From Bradyrhizobium sp. AZCC 1693 (GTDB lineage Bacteria > Pseudomonadota > Alphaproteobacteria > Rhizobiales > Xanthobacteraceae): DNA of 64,000 nucleotides. The notes beneath the pieces were generated by a model. The model did not search any database. It was not told the origin of the DNA and saw only the letters and a list, made by a program, of their open reading frames with translations. The position numbers and the translations under genes are program-made. How positions within the stretch are numbered: the stretch's first letter is position 1; the number at the start of each line of letters is the position of its first letter. This document shows, piece after piece, positions 42,791 through 50,860 of this stretch. The stretch lies in NCBI RefSeq assembly GCF_036924745.1, contig NZ_JAZHSD010000001.1:5766001-5830000 (forward strand), given 5' to 3'.

Positions 42791-43672
42791 ATGAAGGCGG
42801 CGCTTCAAAACTACCATGCCCGGATGCAGCGGGTGCTGGATCACATAGACCGGCATCTGGACGACGATCTGGACCTGGACGCGCTGAGCAGCGTCGCAGC
42901 CTACTCGAAATATCATTTCCACCGGCAGTTCACGGCGACCTTCGGGCTGTCCGTGCATCGCTATATCCAGCTTGCCCGTTTGAAGCGTGCTTCGCACCGG
43001 CTGGCCTACAGGGATGCCCAAAGCGTCACGGACATAGCGATGGATGCCGGTTACGATGCACCGGACGCCTTCGCCCGCGCCTTTCGGCAACGGTTCGGGC
43101 AATCGCCTTCGTCGTTCCGGAAGTCTCCCGACTGGGAGCCGTGGCTTGCGGCCTTCGGGCCTCTCGACAACGCGAGGAGCAAGCTCATGCAGAAGACTTT
43201 TACCACTGACGACGTGACGATTCGCGATGTGCCCCCCACACCGGTGGCGATCATGGAGCATCGGGGCGACCCGGCGACGCTCGGCGCCACCATCCAGCGG
43301 TTCATCGCGTGGCGCACGGCCGCTGGCCTGCACCCCAAGACAAGTCCGACCTTCAATGTCTGGCGTTCCGAGCGGCGTCCTGCGTCGCCTGCCGATTATA
43401 GCGTAGACCTTTGTGTCGGGACCGACCAACCGATCGAGGCGAACGGCGAGCAGATCAAAGCCGGCGAGATCGCTGGCGGACGCTGCGCGGTGCTGCGCGT
43501 CGTCGGCAACACCGACAATCTGGAGCCCGCCGCGCTCTACCTTTATCGCGACTGGCTTCCGGCCAGCGGCGAGGAAGCGCGCGACTTCCCGATCTATTGC
43601 CAGCGGCTGAGCTTCTTCCCGGAGGTGCCGGAGCATGAGGCGGTCGCGGATCTGTTTTTGCCGCTGAAATAG
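42791..43672 (+). CDS. AraC-family regulator with GyrI-like effector domain
   Basis: 293 aa. Two helix-turn-helix motifs fill residues ~8-110 (LSSVAAYSKYHFHRQFTATFG and VTDIAMDAGYDAPDAFARAF). The rest (~135-293) is a GyrI/Rob-type small-molecule-binding domain (VTIRDVPPTPVAIMEHRGDP). Such proteins, like Rob or the SoxS-related factors, often respond to toxic organics. SD CGGAGGACAG precedes ATG 42791. Target unknown. Confidence 0.92.
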   Translation: MKAALQNYHARMQRVLDHIDRHLDDDLDLDALSSVAAYSKYHFHRQFTATFGLSVHRYIQLARLKRASHRLAYRDAQSVTDIAMDAGYDAPDAFARAFRQRFGQSPSSFRKSPDWEPWLAAFGPLDNARSKLMQKTFTTDDVTIRDVPPTPVAIMEHRGDPATLGATIQRFIAWRTAAGLHPKTSPTFNVWRSERRPASPADYSVDLCVGTDQPIEANGEQIKAGEIAGGRCAVLRVVGNTDNLEPAALYLYRDWLPASGEEARDFPIYCQRLSFFPEVPEHEAVADLFLPLK

Positions 43673-43764
43673 CGCCCTCTGACGGCGGCCTGTCCCTTCC
43701 GATCGCAAGAAACGGACAGGCCGCTATCCACCCAATCCCGGTCTTTATGGGTTCACGGCCTGGG

Positions 43765-44766
43765 TTACAACATGAACAGCCCGAGGCCTTCGACAACTTC
43801 CCGCCTCGTTGCCTCGGTCCGGCACCGGGCCTTTTCCGTACCGCGGCGAATCACGTCGAGCACATAAGCCGGATCTTTGGCCAGTTGCGTCCTTCGTTCT
43901 CGCGTCGGTCCAATCAGCGCCTGCAAGATGTCTTCGAGGCGGCGCTTGATCTTGCTGTCGCCTATTCCTCCCCGCCGATACTGCGCCTTCAGCTCTTCCA
44001 GCGTAGTGCGGTCCTCGTCGAAAGCATCCAGATAGGTGAATACGACATTGCCTTCCACTTGCCCGGGATCTTCGACCCGCAGATGATTCGGGTCGGTGAA
44101 CATCGCCTTCACTGCCGCCGCGATCTCGTCCGGCGAGGCCGAAAGGGCGATGGCATTGCCGCCGGACTTCGACATTTTCGCTTTCCCGTCCACGCCCGGC
44201 AGCCGCCCCGCTTGCGGAATGACGGCCTGCGCTTCCGGCAGGATGGCCCGTCCGGCGGTGGTGTTGATACGGCGGACGATCTCGTTGGTTTGTTCGATCA
44301 GCGGCGCCTGATCCTCGCCCACCGGCACTACAGTTGCCTTGAACGCGGTTATGTCCGCCGCCTGCGCCGCAGGATAGCACAGGAAGCCTGCCGGGATGTC
44401 GCGCCCGAAGCGGCGGCCGCGGATCTCGTCCTTGATCGTGGGGTTGCGCTCCAATCTGGCGACGGTCACGAAGTTCAAATAGAGCATCGACAACTCGGCC
44501 AGCGCGGGCAGGTGGGATTGCAGGCAGATCGTGGTCTTGGCTGGGTCGATCCCGACGGCAAGATAGTCGAGCGCCACCTCCATCACACCGAGCCGCACCT
44601 TGTCGGGGGCGTGAGCGTTGTCAGTCAGGGCTTGTGTATCAGCCAGGAGCAGAAACTGCTCGTGGCTCTCCTGAAATCGCAGACGGTTGAGCAACGATCC
44701 GGCATAGTGGCCAATGTGCAGCGGGCCGGTGGTGCGGTCGCCTGTCAGAATAACGGGTCTGGTCAT
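43765..44766 (-). CDS. trpS: Tryptophanyl-tRNA synthetase, auxiliary type
   Basis: 333 aa. It charges tRNA-Trp with tryptophan. HIGH is at residues 17-20 (GPLHIGHY) and KMSKS at 197-201. The start RPVILTGDRTTGPLHIGHYAG resembles the auxiliary TrpRS type (Deinococcus TrpRS II, Streptomyces indolmycin-resistance TrpRS) rather than the housekeeping alphaproteobacterial type, which in my memory begins with a GVQPTGNLHLGNY segment. A second trpS is therefore expected elsewhere in the genome. Upstream lies an attenuator with a Trp-rich leader peptide. ATG 44766 follows ACGAGGACACCTT. Confidence 0.92.
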   Translation of the reverse strand: MTRPVILTGDRTTGPLHIGHYAGSLLNRLRFQESHEQFLLLADTQALTDNAHAPDKVRLGVMEVALDYLAVGIDPAKTTICLQSHLPALAELSMLYLNFVTVARLERNPTIKDEIRGRRFGRDIPAGFLCYPAAQAADITAFKATVVPVGEDQAPLIEQTNEIVRRINTTAGRAILPEAQAVIPQAGRLPGVDGKAKMSKSGGNAIALSASPDEIAAAVKAMFTDPNHLRVEDPGQVEGNVVFTYLDAFDEDRTTLEELKAQYRRGGIGDSKIKRRLEDILQALIGPTRERRTQLAKDPAYVLDVIRRGTEKARCRTEATRREVVEGLGLFML

Positions 44767-44810
44767 AAGGTGTCCTCGTGAGAAGAGGGGAACACCGCAT
44801 GGGGGATCAT

Positions 44811-44839
44811 CAAAACAAAAGGCCGCCCTTGCAGCGGCC
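44811..44839 (-). terminator. Attenuator terminator upstream of trpS
   Basis: Minus strand: GGCCGC (from 44839) loops to GCGGCC (44826-44821), directly followed by TTTTGTTTTG. It lies ~45 bases before the trpS start and 30 bases after the leader peptide stop. As an intrinsic terminator inside a leader it must be regulated for trpS to be read. Confidence 0.8.
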
Positions 44840-44869
44840 CCAGATGCAATGAAACGTCCGGCCGCCCTG
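44834..44869 (-). promoter_or_regulatory. Alternative (antiterminator) pairing in the trpS leader
   Basis: GCGGCC at 44860-44865 (minus strand) is identical to the right arm of the terminator. It can pair with GGCCGC at 44834-44839 instead. The two hairpins are mutually exclusive. A third possible hairpin CCTG-ctga-CAGG spans the leader stop codon, so a ribosome that reaches the stop would free the terminator arms. Confidence 0.7.
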
Positions 44870-44917
44870 TCAGCAGGCCAGCCACCAAAGTTTGACAATG
44901 ATCATCGTGCGTTTCAT
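44870..44917 (-). CDS. trpS leader peptide with tandem Trp codons
   Basis: 15 codons: MKRTMIIVKLWWLAC. The two Trp codons are adjacent at 44882-44887, followed by three codons and TGA. TAGGGA precedes the ATG at SD distance. Two consecutive Trp in a 15-residue peptide, immediately followed by alternating hairpins and trpS, is the design of a ribosome-stalling sensor for charged tRNA-Trp. Confidence 0.8.
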   Translation of the reverse strand: MKRTMIIVKLWWLAC

Positions 44918-45409
44918 GGAAGTTTCCCTAGGCCATGCACGAATACAGGTCAACGGCAAGGCGTTAACCGAAATCGAGTCCGTCGTCGCCAAGAACCCCA
45001 ATCGTGCCCGCGCCTTCCGCGCCCGCGGCGAAATCCTGCGCCAGACCGGCAAGATGGAGGGTGCGTTCGAGGCGTTGAACCAGGCCGTCAGGCTCGAGCC
45101 TGATACGCCAATGGCTATTCAAATCGCGGCAATGCTTTCAACAATGCCAAAAAATATGACCGCGCCATCAAGGATTATGACGAGGCGCTCCGTCTCGAGC
45201 CGCAGCGCGCGCGCACCTACAGCAACCGTTCTGCGGCTTATCGCAAGCTGGGCCGGACGGAAAAAGCGATCGAGGACGTTACCACGGCGATCCGGATCGA
45301 TCCGACGCAGCCGCAGCAGCGCAACTTCGTCGAAAAGCATAGGGTTTTAGCCTGGATGGCCAGGCTGTTCCGGCTTGATCTGGCGCAACTTCCCGTGACA
45401 ATGCCCTGA
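44916..45409 (+). pseudogene. Frameshifted TPR protein remnant
   Basis: Frame one reads TEIESVVAKNPNRARAFRAR..EALNQAVRLEPD. Then the frame breaks, and frame two continues ANGYSNRGNAFNNAKKYDRA..ALRLEPQRARTYSNRSAAYR. to the stop at 45407. Inserting one T near 45103 (GAT-TAC) restores a normal TPR repeat (PDYANGYSNRGNAF). The N-terminal part is also missing or unclear. Either a recent pseudogene or a base-calling error. Confidence 0.8.
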
Positions 45410-45425
45410 ATAAATGCTTGCCCAG

Positions 45426-45517
45426 CCGTCATGGCCGGGCTTGTCCCGGCCATCCACGTCTTGCTTTCTAAAGTGAAACAAGTGCGTGGATGCCCGGGAC
45501 AAGCCCGGGCATGACGG
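45426..45517. repeat. Palindromic repeat, GTCATGCCCGG family (copy 2)
   Basis: GCCGTCATGGCCGGGCTTGT at the left is mirrored by ACAAGCCCGGGCATGACGG at the right; inner CATCCACG/CGTGGATG pair as well. Same family as 37173-37278. Its right arm creates an open frame reading MDARDKPGHDG that runs into prpE, a frequent false N-terminal extension. Confidence 0.87.
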
Positions 45518-45542
45518 AGTAGGGGCGATTGGGAGAGACGCC

Positions 45543-47453
45543 ATGAACATCCACGAGAAAAGTCGCTATCACGAGGTCCATGCCCGCTCGCTCAGCGACC
45601 CCGAGGGCTTTTGGGCCGAGGCGGCGCGCGAGATCGACTGGATCGAGCCGGCGAAAAAGATATTCGATCCCTCGATGGGCGTGTATGGCCGCTGGTTCGC
45701 CGGCGCCATGGTGAACACCTGCTACAACGCGCTTGATCGTCACGTCGCGGGCGGACGCGCCGACCAGGTGGCGCTGATCCACGATTCGCCGCTCACCAAC
45801 ACCATCTCGAAATTCACCTATGCTGAGATGCTCAAGGAGGTGCAGACGCTCGCCGCTGTCATGGCCGATTTCGGCGTCGCCAAGGGCGACCGCGTCATCC
45901 TCTATATGCCGCTGGTGCCGGAAGCGGTGTTTGCGATGCTGGCCTGCGCGCGGATCGGCGCGGTGCATTCGGTGGTGTTCGGCGGTTTTGCTGCGAAAGA
46001 GCTCGCAACGCGCATCGAGGACGCCAAGCCGAAACTGATCTTTTCGGCGAGCTGCGGCATCGAGCCCGGCCGCATCGTGCAGTACAAGCCGTTGCTCGAC
46101 GAGGCGATCAAACTTTCAAGCGTCAAGCCCGAGAACTGCATCATCCTGCAGCGGCCGCAGCACCTTTGCGAGCTCACGGGCGGCCGCGATCACGATTGGG
46201 CAACGCTCCGCGGCGCCGCGCTCGAAGCCGGCAAGGCCGCGCCGTGCACGCCGGTACTCGCGACCGATCCGCTCTACATTCTCTACACGTCAGGCACCAC
46301 GGGAATTCCCAAAGGCGTCGTGCGCGACAATGGCGGGCATCTGGTCGCGCTGAAATGGTCGATGTTCAATCTCTACGGCGTCAAGCCGGGCGAAGTCTGG
46401 TGGTGCGGCTCCGACATCGGCTGGGTCGTCGGCCACAGCTACATCGTCTACGGTCCGCTGATTCATGGCGCCACGTCTATCATGTATGAAGGCAAGCCGA
46501 TCGGCACGCCGGACGCCGGCGCGTTCTGGCGCGTGATTTCAGAGCACAAGGCCGTGGCCCTGTTCACCGCGCCGACCGCCTTCCGCGCCATCCGCAAGGA
46601 GGATCCCGACGGCGCGTTCATCCGCAAATACGATCTGTCGAAATTCCGCACGCTGTTTCTGGCCGGCGAGCGCGCCGATCCGCCGACGGTGGAGTGGGCG
46701 GAAACGCAGTTGAAGGTGCCGGTGATCGATCACTGGTGGCAGACCGAAACCGGCTGGTGCATCGCCGGCAATCCGGTGGGCCTTGGGATGCTGCCGGTCA
46801 AGCACGGCTCGCCGACGGTGCCGATGCCGGGCTATCAGGTCGACGTGGTCGACGAGGCATCCAGGCCCGTGCCCGCGGGCACCATGGGCTCGATCGTGAT
46901 CAAGCTGCCGATGCCGCCGGCCTGCCTGCCGACATTGTGGGAGCAGGATGCGCGCTTCAAGGAGGCCTACCTCACGGAGTTTCCCGGCTACTACAAGACC
47001 TCGGATGCCGGCTACAAGGATGACGACGGCTATGTCTGGGTGATGGGCCGCACCGACGACATCATCAATGTCGCCGGCCATAGGCTCTCGACCGGCGGCA
47101 TGGAAGAAATTCTGGCTTCCCATCCCGACGTCGCCGAATGCGCCGTGCTCGGCATCAAGGACGCGATCAAGGGCGAAGTGCCCTGCGGCTTCATGGTACT
47201 GAAGGCCGGCGTGACGCGCGCGCCTGCCGAGATCGAAAAAGAGATCGTCGCACTGGTGCGCGACAAGCTCGGGCCCGTCGCAGCCTTCAAGCTCGCGATC
47301 ACCGTTGGGCGATTGCCGAAGACGCGCTCGGGAAAAATCCTGCGTGGCACCATCAAGAAGATCGCCGACGGCGAAAGCTGGAGCATGCCGGCCACCATCG
47401 AGGACCCGAAGGTGCTCGACGAGATCGGCGACGCGCTGAAGGGCAGGTTGTAG
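45543..47453 (+). CDS. prpE: Propionyl-CoA synthetase
   Basis: 636 aa, the normal PrpE/Acs length. It activates propionate with ATP to propionyl-CoA through an acyl-adenylate. The AMP-binding loop YTSGTTGIPKG starts at residue 248 and the catalytic Lys is about K598 in KTRSGKILRG. Opening residues SRYHEVHARSLSDPEGFWAEAA are typical of PrpE rather than Acs. ATG 45543 is chosen because the upstream frame is a repeat. No methylcitrate or PCC genes are adjacent. Confidence 0.93.
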   Translation: MNIHEKSRYHEVHARSLSDPEGFWAEAAREIDWIEPAKKIFDPSMGVYGRWFAGAMVNTCYNALDRHVAGGRADQVALIHDSPLTNTISKFTYAEMLKEVQTLAAVMADFGVAKGDRVILYMPLVPEAVFAMLACARIGAVHSVVFGGFAAKELATRIEDAKPKLIFSASCGIEPGRIVQYKPLLDEAIKLSSVKPENCIILQRPQHLCELTGGRDHDWATLRGAALEAGKAAPCTPVLATDPLYILYTSGTTGIPKGVVRDNGGHLVALKWSMFNLYGVKPGEVWWCGSDIGWVVGHSYIVYGPLIHGATSIMYEGKPIGTPDAGAFWRVISEHKAVALFTAPTAFRAIRKEDPDGAFIRKYDLSKFRTLFLAGERADPPTVEWAETQLKVPVIDHWWQTETGWCIAGNPVGLGMLPVKHGSPTVPMPGYQVDVVDEASRPVPAGTMGSIVIKLPMPPACLPTLWEQDARFKEAYLTEFPGYYKTSDAGYKDDDGYVWVMGRTDDIINVAGHRLSTGGMEEILASHPDVAECAVLGIKDAIKGEVPCGFMVLKAGVTRAPAEIEKEIVALVRDKLGPVAAFKLAITVGRLPKTRSGKILRGTIKKIADGESWSMPATIEDPKVLDEIGDALKGRL

Positions 47454-47460
47454 GGTTTTG

Positions 47461-47491
47461 GGCCATGCCCGGGTCAAACCCCGGCATGGCC
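47461..47491. terminator. Hairpin between convergent prpE and ankyrin gene
   Basis: GGCCATGCCCGGG-tcaaa-CCCCGGCATGGCC, 13-bp arms with one shifted base. It lies 8 bases after the prpE stop and 19 bases before the convergent gene end. Probably a two-way terminator, short form of the GTCATGCCCGG repeat family. Confidence 0.65.
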
Positions 47492-47509
47492 AGCCTGGGG
47501 CACGTGCAA

Positions 47510-49141
47510 CTAGCCCAGCAGTTCTTCGGTGACTTCGTCGGAGAACTGCTTTCTGATTCCTGCGATGAGGACGCATTCGGGATCATCCGGAACTGCCGTT
47601 GCGCGCGGCATGCCGTAATCGAGCAGGGCGCGCGCGCAACCAACCCAGTCGCCGCCTTCGACCGGCTCGTTAAGGGACGCCCATGACAGCGTGCCGCAGG
47701 CGTTGTCGCCATGGCCATGCTGTTCCTTCCAGTTGGCGCCGTGTTCGAGCAGGAAGCGCGTCAAGGCGGCGTTGCCGCTGAACACTGCGAGATTGAGGGC
47801 GGACGCGTCCCAGTCGCCGCCGCGCACGGCGATCGGCCAGCCGAGCCTGACCATCAGCCGCACGACATCATCCGCGCCTGCTGCCGTCATGTCTGGCAAC
47901 AAGCGTAACTGCGCCGTCGACAGCGCGGCCGGCAGATCGGGCCGCCGCGACGCCACCGCGCGCGCCTCGGCTTCGTCACCGCGCGCGCATGCGGCGACAA
48001 AGCGTTCGTCGTCGGAAATCTCAGGCGCATCAGTCTGCGCCCGCAGCAGGGCGGCAGCCTCGGTAAGCCCGAACTGCAGCGCCAGCCGGTACGGGCTGAG
48101 GCCTTCCCGCGTGGCGCGCGATGGGTCGGCGCCCGCATCGAGCAGGGCCTTCACATGAAGGGGCCGGCGGCGGTAGATGGCCCATGTGAGCGGCGAACCC
48201 CAATCGGTCAGCGGCGCATTTCGCGCGGGCTCGTTCGGGTCGCCGCCATGCGCCAGAAGCAATTTCAGCGCGGTGTCGTCCTCAAGGTCGATCGAGCGAT
48301 AGATCGCATTGCTTTCTGCGATGCGCGCGCCGTACTCCAGCAGCAGGCGGGTACAGGCCGGGTTCTCGAGGGAGTGATAGAGCGACTCGCCGTCATTGGG
48401 ATCTGCGCCGGCGTCGAGCAGCAGCCTCGTCAATAGAAGGTCGTGGTTGGCTCCCGCGGCGCCATAGAGTGTCGAGAGTGGATAGCGCATGCCGGGCTTC
48501 TCAAGCGACGCCGGCGGCCAGCGGCTGTAGATGCGTTGATTGACGTCGGCTCCGGCCGCGATCAGCAGCCGCGCGCTTCCGTGCAGACGCTCGCGAAATT
48601 CCTCCACGCGCAGCAGGCCTGAATGTGCGACGGCAAAAAGCGGCGGCAATCGTAGCGGGCCGCCTGATAGGTTGACCCATGACGGATCGGCCTGCGTGGC
48701 CTGCCGCAATGCGTCTTCGTCGCCGATGGCGCAGGCAAGGTAGGGATCGCCGGCGGCCAGTCCGGGATCTTCCGCCAGCATCCGCAAGCCGACGCGCAGG
48801 TTGGCGCGACCGGCGGTGCTGCTGACGTCGCCGCGATAGATCAGTTGCAGCCAGTGCAGGACGCGAACGGCGCGCTCCTCTCGCGCGACCGCCTGCACCT
48901 CAACGTAACGCTTCAAGTCAGGCCAGGATGCAAAACCGTGTTCGCGCGCCAGGCACGATTGCGCATCGTGCAGGCGCAGTCCCCGGGACGAAAGGTCCTC
49001 ATCGCTGAGGCCTGCCGTTGCCGGCAGCGTGCTGCGAAACCGCGCCATCGTCGCCGGATCGCGGCTTCGATAGAGGCGGATCAATTGCTTGGCTTGCTTC
49101 TTCAGATGATCGAGATTCAATCGATCGGGGAGCGGGTTCAT
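47510..49141 (-). CDS. Ankyrin-repeat protein
   Basis: 543 aa. Several ankyrin repeats are recognisable: LLIAAGADVNQRI, LLLDAGADPNDG, LLLEYGARIAES, LLLAHGGDPNEP, ALLDAGADPSRAT, FLLEHGANWKEQ. The first ~100 residues (LDHLKKQAKQLIRLYRSRDP..AREHGFASWPDLKRYVE) are a distinct N-terminal region found in other ankyrin proteins of soil bacteria. No signal peptide, so probably cytosolic. SD GGAGGTG precedes ATG 49141. Partner unknown. Confidence 0.93.
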   Translation of the reverse strand: MNPLPDRLNLDHLKKQAKQLIRLYRSRDPATMARFRSTLPATAGLSDEDLSSRGLRLHDAQSCLAREHGFASWPDLKRYVEVQAVAREERAVRVLHWLQLIYRGDVSSTAGRANLRVGLRMLAEDPGLAAGDPYLACAIGDEDALRQATQADPSWVNLSGGPLRLPPLFAVAHSGLLRVEEFRERLHGSARLLIAAGADVNQRIYSRWPPASLEKPGMRYPLSTLYGAAGANHDLLLTRLLLDAGADPNDGESLYHSLENPACTRLLLEYGARIAESNAIYRSIDLEDDTALKLLLAHGGDPNEPARNAPLTDWGSPLTWAIYRRRPLHVKALLDAGADPSRATREGLSPYRLALQFGLTEAAALLRAQTDAPEISDDERFVAACARGDEAEARAVASRRPDLPAALSTAQLRLLPDMTAAGADDVVRLMVRLGWPIAVRGGDWDASALNLAVFSGNAALTRFLLEHGANWKEQHGHGDNACGTLSWASLNEPVEGGDWVGCARALLDYGMPRATAVPDDPECVLIAGIRKQFSDEVTEELLG

Positions 49142-49333
49142 CAAACACCTCCGTGCATGACATCGCCGACGGCCCGCAATACCGGCTGCACAAAGGCTCT
49201 AGATGTCGCTCGAAAGCTGCAAGTGGGTTCAACCCTTCCCGCGGGCCCGGGAGCGGCTTGCACCGCATGCACTACAATATGGCCAGCACAGGCGATGGTC
49301 AACATGGCCAGACAAGGCACGATTCCAGGGCAG

Positions 49334-49364
49334 AAAAATCCCGGCCGCGCAGCAGCGGCCGGGA
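49334..49364 (-). terminator. Rho-independent terminator of the small exported-protein gene
   Basis: Minus strand: TCCCGGCCGC stem with GCGGCCGGGA and 6-base loop, followed by TTTTT. It lies 23 bases beyond the stop of the gene at 49387. Confidence 0.87.
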
Positions 49365-49386
49365 TGATTATTGCAAAACTGTTCGA

Positions 49387-49638
49387 TCAGTAGGCGCAGA
49401 CGTTCACGGTGCGCAGGCGCAAGCCGCGGCGGGTTTCGACCCAGCGCTGTTGCAGGCAGCCGTTCAAACCGGTGTCGACATAGACGCCGCCGAAGCCGAC
49501 GCCGATGGCGGGACCCCAGCCATATCCATGTCCCCAGTGATGATGGCCGTGGTAGAAGCCGCCGGCGGAAGCGGGCGATGCGGCGGCAATGGTGAGCGAG
49601 GCGGCGGCGATCAGTCCGAGGGTCATCTTGCGAAGCAT
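49387..49638 (-). CDS. Small exported Gly/His-rich protein
   Basis: 83 aa. Signal peptide (LRKMTLGLIAAASLTIAAASPASAG) then GGFYHGHHHWGHGYGWGP and two Cys (NGCLQQR, NVCAY). The His/Gly cluster could bind metal. SD GGAGAG upstream and a good terminator downstream show a single-gene unit. Proteins of this type are frequent in Bradyrhizobium; function unknown. Confidence 0.85.
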   Translation of the reverse strand: MLRKMTLGLIAAASLTIAAASPASAGGFYHGHHHWGHGYGWGPAIGVGFGGVYVDTGLNGCLQQRWVETRRGLRLRTVNVCAY

Positions 49639-49742
49639 TTTAAATACTCTCCAATTGATTGGCGCGAGGCCGTTGTTGCGTCCCTGCCCATCAGTCGGGC
49701 CGACGATGTCCTGCGTTCACGTGCGAAGTGGAGAATCGTGTT

Positions 49743-50771
49743 TCAGGAATGTTTCGTGGCGCGAGATCTGCGGAAATCCTTGTCATCCTGGTAACCATCC
49801 TGCGCCGTCTGGTAGCGTGCGGCCATGGCCTCGGTGAGTTCGACCATCTTTTCGCGCAGCTCGGCCGGCGCCAGCACCTCCGCCTCCGCGCCGAGTCGCA
49901 GCAGCTCGGCCGCCGCATGCCACACCGTTTTTCCGATCGGCACCATGGCGATCCGCCAGCCTGCGGCATCCGCCGTCTCCTCGATACGGGTGCGCGTCCT
50001 CACGTAAGGCTGGCTCAAGGCGTTGAGCAGTTTTATGCCGAACGGCGACAGCCGCACGGTGGCGTGGTTCGGATGCATCTCGGCTTCGAGCCGGATCGTT
50101 GCGGCTTGCCAATAGGCGGCGAGATCGAAAGCGGCGGGCCGGATGCAGCGCTCGTCCAGAATGTTGCAGTCGAGAACCCGTGCCACGCGATAGGTGCGCA
50201 CGCTGCCATCGACGCTTCCGGCGAGATACCAGCTGCCGCCCTTCAGCACGAGGCCGAGCGGCGCGACGCGGCGGCGCTTCTCGGCCCTCCAGCTTTGGTA
50301 GCGGATTTCGATCAGGCTCTCGCGCAGCAGCGCACCGGCAATGGCGCGCAGATGCTTCGGCTGCTCGGCTTCGCCGAACCAGCTTGGGGCATCGAGATGA
50401 AAGCGCTCCTGCATCCGGCCGGCGTCCGGGCGCAGGTTGGCCGGCAGTGCCGCCATCAGCTTGGTCTGCGCCGCCAGCATCGCAGCGTCGAGGCCAAGCG
50501 CGGCTGCGGGCCCCGGCAGTCCCGTCATGAACAGCGCCTCGGCCTCCGGCTGCGACAGTCCGTTCAGCCGCACGCGATAGCCATCGAGCAGGCGATAGCC
50601 GCCTTCCGCGCCGCGCTCGGCATAGACGGGAATGCCGGCCGCGGCGAGCGCATCGATGTCGCGATAGATGGTGCGCACCGAAACCTCGCAGGCCTCCGCG
50701 AGTTCGGGCGCGGTGACCTGTCCCCGCGCTTGCAGGGTAGTGAGGATCGAAAGCAGCCGGCTCGCGCGCAT
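49743..50771 (-). CDS. YafY-type HTH-WYL transcriptional regulator
   Basis: 342 aa. N-terminal HTH (RASRLLSILTTLQARGQVTAPELAE..SVRTIYRDIDALAAAGIPV), then a WYL domain (~140-220: IEIRYQSWRAEKRRRVAPLGL, GSWYLAGSVD) and a C-terminal WCX-like part. Divergent from a GST gene, with a perfect 11-bp inverted repeat in between that is probably its operator. The ligand is unknown. Confidence 0.93.
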   Translation of the reverse strand: MRASRLLSILTTLQARGQVTAPELAEACEVSVRTIYRDIDALAAAGIPVYAERGAEGGYRLLDGYRVRLNGLSQPEAEALFMTGLPGPAAALGLDAAMLAAQTKLMAALPANLRPDAGRMQERFHLDAPSWFGEAEQPKHLRAIAGALLRESLIEIRYQSWRAEKRRRVAPLGLVLKGGSWYLAGSVDGSVRTYRVARVLDCNILDERCIRPAAFDLAAYWQAATIRLEAEMHPNHATVRLSPFGIKLLNALSQPYVRTRTRIEETADAAGWRIAMVPIGKTVWHAAAELLRLGAEAEVLAPAELREKMVELTEAMAARYQTAQDGYQDDKDFRRSRATKHS

Positions 50772-50783
50772 GGTCCCTTAGAC

Positions 50784-50810
50784 CATACCTGACACAAGAT
50801 GTCAGGTATG
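50784..50810. promoter_or_regulatory. Operator for the WYL regulator and GST gene
   Basis: CATACCTGACA-caaga-TGTCAGGTATG: perfect 11-bp arms, 5-base spacer. It starts 13 bases from the regulator ATG and ends 50 bases before the GST ATG, well placed to control both. Confidence 0.82.
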
Positions 50811-50860
50811 TCCAGGCATACAAGGTCCAGTGCCCCGTCGGGTTCAAAAGGAGACTGCCA

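Noticed and set aside
45486..45542. N-terminal extension of prpE reading MDARDKPGHDG
   Set aside because: This stretch is the right arm of a palindromic repeat and has nothing in common with acyl-CoA synthetases.
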